DNA from: CAVPKN01 sp964588495
Lineage (GTDB): Bacteria; Chlamydiota; Chlamydiia; Chlamydiales; JAAKFR01
Assembly: GCA_964588495.1 (NCBI GenBank)
Contig: CAZPPS010000042.1
Location: 1 to 20,272 of the forward strand
Direction: 5' to 3'
Length of the DNA: 20,272 nucleotides
In this document: positions 15,474 to 20,272 of the stretch, piece by piece
Numbering within the stretch: position 1 is the stretch's first letter
How the letters are laid out: each line of letters starts with the position of its first letter
Position numbers and translations under genes: made by a program
The notes under the pieces: generated by a model
The model's input: only the letters and a program-made list of their open reading frames with translations
Told to the model about the DNA's origin: nothing
Databases searched by the model: none

Positions 15474-15869
15474 ATGTCATCTCATACAATCGAAAAAGTT
15501 CAAGCCATAGCCCTCAAGGAATACAGAGCATTCTTCAAAGAGATTAGAGAAAAAATCCTAACTTCCCAGGTAAAAGCTGCCTTAGCTGTAAATCACGAAC
15601 TCATCAATCTTTACTGGGAAATAGGCTCTAGAATTCACCTCAAACAAAAAGATGAGGTTTGGGGTGCTAAGACAATCGAAAATTTAGCCAAAGATCTCAA
15701 ATCCAATTTTCCGGAGATGAAGGGGTTTTCCCTAACAAACATCAAATACATGGTTCAATTCGCAAAGGAATATCCAGCATTTGCAATTAGCCAACAGGTT
15801 GTTGGCCAAATTCCTTGGGGTCATAACATCCTTCTGTTAAGCGTTATCTGCCCAATCTTGACCAACTGA
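15474..15869 (+). pseudogene. DUF1016 (YhcG-type) N-terminal domain, truncated
   Basis: Residues about 15-125 match the DUF1016 N-terminal domain: LAVNHELINLYWEIGSRI, LAKDLKSNFPEMKGFSLTNI, then KYMVQFAKEYP and GQIPWGHNILLL. Full-length proteins of this family continue for another 200 or so residues with a PD-(D/E)XK nuclease domain and are often found in restriction-modification or toxin-antitoxin-like loci. Here, right after WGHNILLL the sequence switches to an unrelated gene (S66 peptidase) in another frame and stops after 11 more codons. The nuclease domain is gone, so I call it a remnant. The ATG at 15474 has GAGGG upstream at a good distance (AGAGGGCGAAATG). Confidence 0.8.
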
Positions 15870-16210
15870 ATGACACCATTCTTTTCATTGAAACCTCAGA
15901 AGAGATGCCTTCCGAGGGATTTGTATATCGTTTCATTGCTGCCCTTGCTGAATTGAATATGCTAAATAAATTTCAAGCGATCTTAATGGCATATCCAAAA
16001 GCACAGTTTTGCGATAAACAACCACCCGAAGGTAGAGAATCCTTTATCATTAACCAGCAAAATGCAGTGAAAAATGCTCTTAAGGATTACAACTTTCATC
16101 TTCCAGTTATCTTTAATATGAATTTTGGCCACACTGATCCTCAAATAATTATTCCAAGTGGAGGCAAGGTAAAAGTTAACTGTGCTACAAAAACAATCGA
16201 GTTCTACTAA
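15842..16210 (+). pseudogene. C-terminal fragment of an S66 (MccF/LD-carboxypeptidase-like) peptidase
   Basis: From CGT at 15842 the frame reads RYLPNLDQLNDTILFIETSE and EMPSEGFVYRFIAALAEL, then PKAQFCDKQPPEGRE and FGHTDPQIIIPSGGKVKV, ending IEFY. This is the last third of S66 serine peptidases, which cleave L,D-peptide bonds of murein or inactivate microcin C. The Glu (in FIETSEE) and His (in FGHTDP) of the Ser-Glu-His triad are present. The nucleophile-bearing N-terminal half is missing, and no start codon belongs to it except an internal ATG at 15905. The joint with the DUF1016 fragment falls at about 15836-15842, so both genes lost sequence in one event or in successive deletions. Confidence 0.8.
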
Positions 16211-16428
16211 AAATTTGCAGTGTTGTTCATCATTGCAAAGGGTTTTCGCGTAAATTCCAATTGAGCCATCCAATTCTGGCAATGGGCAATAGGAATATCA
16301 ACATAGAGCTTTTTTTCAGCAACTTGAGATGAAACTTTTCAGCCTGTCTCTTTTCTGATATATTTCTGTGATATTTGTGACCTCTATACTTAAATAGAGA
16401 TACAACTTACTCAATACTCAGGCACAAA
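16211..16428. other. Non-coding gap before the DUF1415 gene
   Basis: No gene is seen. A perfect inverted repeat CTCTAT...ATAGAG (16382-16399) overlaps a -10-like TATACT (16385-16390) 38 bases ahead of the DUF1415 ATG, which would suit a promoter with an overlapping operator. No convincing -35 box is present. Confidence 0.3.
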
Positions 16429-16980
16429 ATGTCTTCATCTCAGCAAATCATTGATCAAACGATCACCTGGATCCACAAAGTCGTAATTGGCTGTAACTTC
16501 TGCCCTTTTGCTGCTAGGGCATTGCAACAACATCATGTGCATTACCAGGTTGAAGCCAGTACGGATACAGCTTTATGCCTCGATGCTTTGTTAAAAGAAA
16601 TGATCCGGTTGGATCAAGAACCTCATATCGAAACCAGTTTTCTAATCTTTTCTAACGCTTTTCAACGATTCGATGATTATCTATTTATGACATCTCTTGC
16701 TGAAGATTTATTAAAAGAAAACGGATATGAAGGAATTTATCAGTTGGCAAGTTTTCATCCACTGTACCGGTTTGCGGGCTCAGTAAAAAATGATGCAGCA
16801 AATTATACTAACAGATCCATTTATCCAATGCTGCATCTTTTGCGAGAATCGAGTATTGACAAGGCAGTCGCACACTACGAAAACCCCGAAAAGATTCCGG
16901 AACGTAATGTGGATTTTGCCAGGAAAAAGGGATTGACCTTTATGAAATTAGTGAGAGATTCCTGTACCAATTCAGAATAG
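16429..16980 (+). CDS. DUF1415 family protein
   Basis: The 183-residue product matches DUF1415 along its whole length. The N-terminal VVIGCNFCPFA (about 18-28) carries two cysteines, LIFSNAFQRFDDYLFM follows, and the block YQLASFHPLYRFAGS and NYTNRSIYPMLHLLRESS is the most conserved part. The function of the family is unknown. No signal peptide or membrane segment is present, so it should be cytoplasmic. The ATG at 16429 has AGG seven bases upstream (CAGGCACAAAATG). The gene is intact and stands alone, with 218 bases of non-coding DNA before it and 97 after. Confidence 0.85.
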   Translation: MSSSQQIIDQTITWIHKVVIGCNFCPFAARALQQHHVHYQVEASTDTALCLDALLKEMIRLDQEPHIETSFLIFSNAFQRFDDYLFMTSLAEDLLKENGYEGIYQLASFHPLYRFAGSVKNDAANYTNRSIYPMLHLLRESSIDKAVAHYENPEKIPERNVDFARKKGLTFMKLVRDSCTNSE

Positions 16981-17077
16981 TGACTTGTTTCAAGCCTTTG
17001 GAAATAGCTTCGTGCAAATTCGCTGGCTTAGAAATGTATGCCCTAATAAAGTATCTTGCAAAAACTAAATCAAAAAG

Positions 17078-18235
17078 ATGCAAAGATCTGCTTTAAAAAA
17101 ATGGGGACTTATCTGCTTTGCTCTGGCCACATTGATCCTTGCAGGGCAATGCTACACCAAGCACAAAACAGAGCAAAATCTCGCTATTTATCTTTTACGA
17201 AGCCTGCCCATTTCCTCCACTTTGATTGGCCCCCCTAAGGGATATATCTTTGCCGAAGAGTATAAGCAAAAATATCCCGACCGCTACAAAACGGTTTTGC
17301 CTTCCGAAGAGGTAACCATTGCCAGCTTTCCCTTGAATGCAACCCACCCCACACAAATCTTGCATTTTCCCGAAGTTTTTGTTCTCGAAATCGAAAACGG
17401 GCGCATTGCTAAAGGGATCAGTATTACTGAGAACGATCGCATTATTGCCGACACCGCAGTTACATGGAAACAGATCGAAAAACACCCTATTTTTCGCGAG
17501 TGGAAGCTTCCCCGACTGAAAAAAAAGAACAATAGAATAGCGATTATCTCCTCAAAATCGGGCGAATATAACTATTTCCATTGGATGTTTGATGTGCTTC
17601 CTAAATTGGAAGTGTTGGAACGTTCTCAGATTGCTTATGATAAAATTTATCTCAACAGCCTCGATCAACCTTTTCAAATTGAAACACTGCAACGTTTAGG
17701 TATTAATCTCCGAGACCTGATTTGGGCAGATGTACATATTGAAGCTGAAAACCTGATTGTCCCATCACTTCCAGGGCAATGCGGGATGGTCCCGAAATTT
17801 GCCTGCGATTTTTTGCGCAAAAAACTGACGCCAACAGATACGCCCTCGGCAACGAAAAAGAAAATCTATGTTTCAAGAAACGATGCCCCGACAAGAAGAA
17901 TTATCAACGAAGATGCTCTCATGGAAAAACTTAAGCCGCTTGGCTTTGAGAGAGTTTATCTGCAACATCTCACTGTTGAAGAACAAATCAGACTCTTCGC
18001 CTCCGCAGAATGGATCATTGCTCCTCACGGCGCAGGACTAACCAACCTTGTTTTCTGTCAGCCCCACACGCATGTCATTGAAATTTTCAATCAAGACTAT
18101 GTCAACCCCTGTTTCTGGATCATAGGCCAAAACTTAAATCTGAACTATCACTGCCTTTTCTACCCCTCTTATAATACTCAAAGAGACATCGTCATAGATG
18201 TTGATAAAATCACAATGCTATTTGAGAGTATTTAA
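17078..18235 (+). CDS. Membrane-anchored glycosyltransferase, GT61/DUF563 family
   Basis: The 385-residue protein starts with a basic stretch and one hydrophobic segment (about 9-23), a signal anchor, and continues as a soluble domain. Family motifs are visible in order: GEYNYFHWMFDVLPKLE (162-178), KKIYVSRNDAPTRRIINED (261-279) and WIIAPHGAGLTNLVF (312-326). GT61 enzymes include plant xylosyl/arabinosyltransferases and the animal EGF-domain O-GlcNAc transferase; bacterial members are mostly uncharacterised and may act in envelope polysaccharide synthesis. The donor and acceptor cannot be read from the sequence. The ATG at 17078 has a poor ribosome binding site. The gene ends 13 bases from the convergent MepB-family gene. 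Confidence 0.85.
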   Translation: MQRSALKKWGLICFALATLILAGQCYTKHKTEQNLAIYLLRSLPISSTLIGPPKGYIFAEEYKQKYPDRYKTVLPSEEVTIASFPLNATHPTQILHFPEVFVLEIENGRIAKGISITENDRIIADTAVTWKQIEKHPIFREWKLPRLKKKNNRIAIISSKSGEYNYFHWMFDVLPKLEVLERSQIAYDKIYLNSLDQPFQIETLQRLGINLRDLIWADVHIEAENLIVPSLPGQCGMVPKFACDFLRKKLTPTDTPSATKKKIYVSRNDAPTRRIINEDALMEKLKPLGFERVYLQHLTVEEQIRLFASAEWIIAPHGAGLTNLVFCQPHTHVIEIFNQDYVNPCFWIIGQNLNLNYHCLFYPSYNTQRDIVIDVDKITMLFESI

Positions 18236-18248
18236 GGCAAATATCGAT

Positions 18249-18734
18249 CTAATCGAACAAGTGACGCAGCTGGGTGGGATCGAAACTTTGGAAGTTGATG
18301 AAATATTGTAGCTGCCAGGCTTGGGTTTTCTTGGCTTGGGAATTGTCCGCTTTATCCCAAGGAGGATAGACACGCAGGGCTCTTTTCCCCTCCTTTCTAT
18401 TGGAAGAGATGATCCCTTTTTCAGAGAGAATCTCTTTCGAAAAAACAAATTGGCCAAAATCTTTTTCAGTACGCACGCTGACTATGAGGAAGTCGAAAGC
18501 ATCGTCTATGTCGTAAGGCATAATAGGGCCCTTGCCAATCCTTTTCCAAAAAGTGACAAACTGCCCCACTTTTGTCGGAGTGATCTTTGCGACTCGAAAT
18601 TTTATAGACCGATCGTTAATAGAGAAATCTGAAGCCCCGTAATCAGCACTCTCATCCTCATTTCGCAAATTCTCAAGGATAAGCCCTGAAGACTTGTAAA
18701 TCTCTTCGGTTAATAGTAAGTCAGAATGGGTCAT
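18249..18734 (-). CDS. MepB family protein
   Basis: The 161-residue product matches MepB, named from the mepRAB locus of Staphylococcus aureus, where its own function is unknown. Recognisable parts are IKFRVAKITPTKVGQFVTFW, the DDAFDFLIVSV region, FGQFVFSKEILSEKGIIS and KEGKRALRVYPPWD, with a final QAKKTQAWQLQYF. No membrane segment is present. The ATG is at 18734. There is no MepR regulator or MepA MATE pump here, so it is a stand-alone copy, and the family's patchy spread suggests transfer (inference). Confidence 0.88.
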   Translation of the reverse strand: MTHSDLLLTEEIYKSSGLILENLRNEDESADYGASDFSINDRSIKFRVAKITPTKVGQFVTFWKRIGKGPIMPYDIDDAFDFLIVSVRTEKDFGQFVFSKEILSEKGIISSNRKEGKRALRVYPPWDKADNSQAKKTQAWQLQYFINFQSFDPTQLRHLFD

Positions 18735-18797
18735 CTCAAGAGAAGTTTACTCTTTGAGCTGATATTTTTAATCCTTTTTTCAGTGCTGCCCCTAAAC

Positions 18798-18822
18798 CGT
18801 GCATTCCCAATGCACAGTTTTT
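18798..18822 (+). terminator. Terminator-like hairpin upstream of the GH130-like remnant
   Basis: GTGCATT (18799-18805), loop CCC and AATGCAC (18809-18815) form a perfect seven-base stem followed by AG and five T (18818-18822). It has terminator form on the plus strand, but no plus-strand gene ends just before it (the MepB gene is transcribed away). It may insulate the promoter that directly follows. Confidence 0.4.
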
Positions 18823-18849
18823 GACACAAAGGATTTTTTTTCAGACAAT
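18821..18849 (+). promoter_or_regulatory. Sigma-70-type promoter for the remnant-phosphodiesterase pair
   Basis: A perfect TTGACA (18821-18826), a 17-base spacer and GACAAT (18844-18849, four of six matches to TATAAT) are followed by the ATG at 18880. It would now drive the broken gene and the coupled downstream phosphodiesterase gene. Confidence 0.45.
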
Positions 18850-18879
18850 AGGATGTCCAAAAAATGAATACAGGCTCTC

Positions 18880-19543
18880 ATGTTCAAGTGGATTCTTCTT
18901 TTCCTTTCACATTCTTTATTCGCTGTAACGCCCGCCAGTCTCGACTTAGAGGAGCAGGCGAAAGATTATATCGTTGAAAATAAGCAGATTCGAATTCCAG
19001 ACCATCCAACGGCATGCAATGCTTCGATTGTGCGATTGGATACCATTTGTTTATAATGATTCTCTTTTTTTAGCGACCGACCTCTCACCTCATCGCGTGC
19101 TATTCCCAATTCCTGGAAGTCAAGAATGTGAAGAAGTTTCCTGCTCTAAACTCAAATATCAATGGGGGTGGGGCTTTCCAAGATTAGGAACAACTGCTCA
19201 TCTTGATGGAACGCATTACCTTGCTTTTTTTCATTCCAGCAAAACTATGCCTAGCGTCCATTCGGAGGGCGAACCCATCCAACACTATTTTATGGGAGCT
19301 TACACTTTTGAAAATCATCCCCCTTTTAGGGTCACTGCGATAAGTAAAGAACCCATTATCGGCAAACATTTTTATCACGGTCCCGAGTATGTCATGTGCA
19401 AACCTTGCCGAGTTGTTTTCCCTTGTGGATTTATTATGGATGAACAGTTTATTTGGATAGTGTTTGGAAGACAGGATCATGAGGTGTGGATGGCAAAACT
19501 AGATAAAAAAGGACTCTATGACTCGTTGGATCGCCTGCTATGA
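18880..19543 (+). pseudogene. GH130-like beta-propeller protein broken by an internal deletion
   Basis: Two pieces of one gene lie in different frames. The first (ATG 18880, AGG five bases upstream) encodes a signal peptide (MFKWILLFLSHSLFAVTPAS), then QIRIPDHPTACNASIVRLD, and stops at TAA 19054-19056. The second, in the +1 frame, starts to match at about 19034 with DWIPFVYNDSLFLATDLSPH and runs through HYLAFFHSSKTM, HYFMGAYTFENHPPF, VVFPCGFIMDEQFIWIVFGR and QDHEVWMAKLDKKGL to TGA at 19541-19543. In the family as I remember it, roughly 100-150 residues stand between these parts; here they are missing, with the joint at about 19031-19040. An internal ATG at 18974 could give a 189-residue product lacking the signal peptide and first blades. 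The stop overlaps the next gene's ATG (ATGA). Confidence 0.75.
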
Positions 19544-20272
19544 AAAAGATATTGTGCCTCTATTTGCTTTTGTTTTTGCAAACTCTGATAGGGTCAGAGA
19601 GCACATTCAAAGTGGTTGTGTTAGGAGCGCATGGGGGACCTGCTGAAAATAACTTGTCGGGGTATGTGCTCGCTCTCAAAGAGTCTGATGCCTTTGTTGC
19701 GCTGGATGCCGGAAGCTTGCTTCATGGAATTGAGCAAGCCGTTACAGAGAAGAGTTTTGACGATATTAAGATTGATGAAAAAAGTCGGTGGAATTTTGAG
19801 GCAGAAGTTTTAAGAGAACATATCAAAGCCTTTTTGCTTTCTCATGCCCATCTTGATCACGTTGCAGGCTTAGTGATCAATTCGACCATTGATTCCAAAA
19901 AATCCATTTTGGGAATTGATTCGACAATTGACAACTTGAGAGATCATTTATTCAACTGGAAAATCTGGCCCAATTTTGGATCGGAAGGGGAAAAACCTCT
20001 CAATCTCTATAGCTATCAAAGGTTGGAGCTCGAAAAAAAAGTTGCGATCCCTAACACACAAATGACGGTCGAGCCGTTTTTGCTAAACCACCCCGGAAAG
20101 TATCAGTCCACAGCATTTTTAATCGAATCGGCAGATTCCTACATTCTCTATTTAGGAGATACTTCTCCAGACGCTTTAGAGCCTCAAAAAAGGCTTGAGG
20201 CCATTTGGAAACGGGTAGCTCCCCTGGTTCAACAAAACAAACTGAAAGGCATTTTCATAGAGTGTTCCTATA
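19540..20272 (+). CDS. Secreted class II 3',5'-cyclic-nucleotide phosphodiesterase (5' part)
   Basis: The gene is cut by the window end; 244 codons are visible. It begins with a signal peptide (MKKILCLYLLLFLQTLIGSE), so the enzyme is probably periplasmic or secreted. The metallo-beta-lactamase-like class II phosphodiesterase features follow: FKVVVLGAHGGPAENNLSGY, VALDAGSLLHG, the metal-binding SHAHLDHVAG at about 104-113, and STAFLIES...YILYLGDTSPD with the LGD metal ligand. KGIFIECSY ends the visible part. The family (PDEase_II; yeast PDE1, Vibrio CpdP, Dictyostelium extracellular PDE) hydrolyses cAMP or cGMP to the 5'-monophosphate. The ATG overlaps the TGA of the preceding remnant as ATGA, so it was or still is translationally coupled. 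Confidence 0.88.
   Translation, partial: MKKILCLYLLLFLQTLIGSESTFKVVVLGAHGGPAENNLSGYVLALKESDAFVALDAGSLLHGIEQAVTEKSFDDIKIDEKSRWNFEAEVLREHIKAFLLSHAHLDHVAGLVINSTIDSKKSILGIDSTIDNLRDHLFNWKIWPNFGSEGEKPLNLYSYQRLELEKKVAIPNTQMTVEPFLLNHPGKYQSTAFLIESADSYILYLGDTSPDALEPQKRLEAIWKRVAPLVQQNKLKGIFIECSY

Noticed and set aside
15983..16282. 99-codon minus-strand frame over the S66 fragment
   Set aside because: It is antisense to a clear protein family match, and its peptide resembles nothing known to me.

Overview
This window is a piece of a chromosome from a member of the phylum Chlamydiae, most likely an environmental ('Chlamydia-like', amoeba-associated) lineage rather than the genus Chlamydia. The evidence is gene order. 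Read on the minus strand from right to left, ileS, lepB (plus strand here), a CT021-like gene, rpmE, prfA, prmC, ffh, rpsP, trmD, rplS and rnhB follow the order I recall for C. trachomatis CT019-CT029. The tmRNA tag, the type of L31 and the LepB with a long internal insert fit the same phylum. The extra accessory genes, repeats and gene remnants are what one expects of the larger environmental chlamydial genomes. I cannot name the genus.

Left part (1-6886): a minus-strand translation/secretion operon (rpmE, prfA, prmC, ffh, rpsP, trmD, rplS, rnhB). A small unrecognised ORF lies between rpmE and prfA and ends in a TTGA overlap with the prfA TTG start. The operon is interrupted at two gene boundaries by inverted-repeat elements built from the widespread 'CCACAGAG.ACACAGAG' type of repeat (1565-1726 and 5098-5302). 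A probable Rho-independent terminator lies past rnhB (140-181). GC-rich hexamer arrays (CGNGCC)n occur at 36-55, at 7900-7926 just upstream of lepB, and, decayed, inside the prmC coding sequence (4543-4572).

Middle part (6887-14854): an exported CT021-like protein and signal peptidase I (lepB) on the plus strand, then an F-box-domain protein (candidate host ubiquitin-ligase-directed effector) inserted between lepB and ileS. A type-2-like isoleucyl-tRNA synthetase follows, and divergent from it are two overlapping small genes, each carrying a SpoA (FliN/FliM-C/SctQ-type) domain.

Right part (14855-20272): the tmRNA gene ssrA with its own -10 box and a strong terminator, then an accessory and decaying region. 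It begins with a DUF1016 N-terminal fragment directly fused to the C-terminal third of an S66 (MccF/LD-carboxypeptidase-like) peptidase gene. After that come a DUF1415 gene, a membrane-anchored GT61/DUF563 glycosyltransferase and a convergent MepB-family gene. The window ends with a GH130-like propeller gene broken by an out-of-frame internal deletion, and the start of a secreted class II 3',5'-cyclic-nucleotide phosphodiesterase cut off by the window end.

The most interesting points are the F-box protein, the isolated SpoA pair, the tmRNA-adjacent chimeric remnant, the deletion-derived pseudogene coupled to a secreted cAMP phosphodiesterase, and the nested palindromic repeats in a conserved operon. 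No CRISPR array, complete insertion sequence or tRNA gene was seen.
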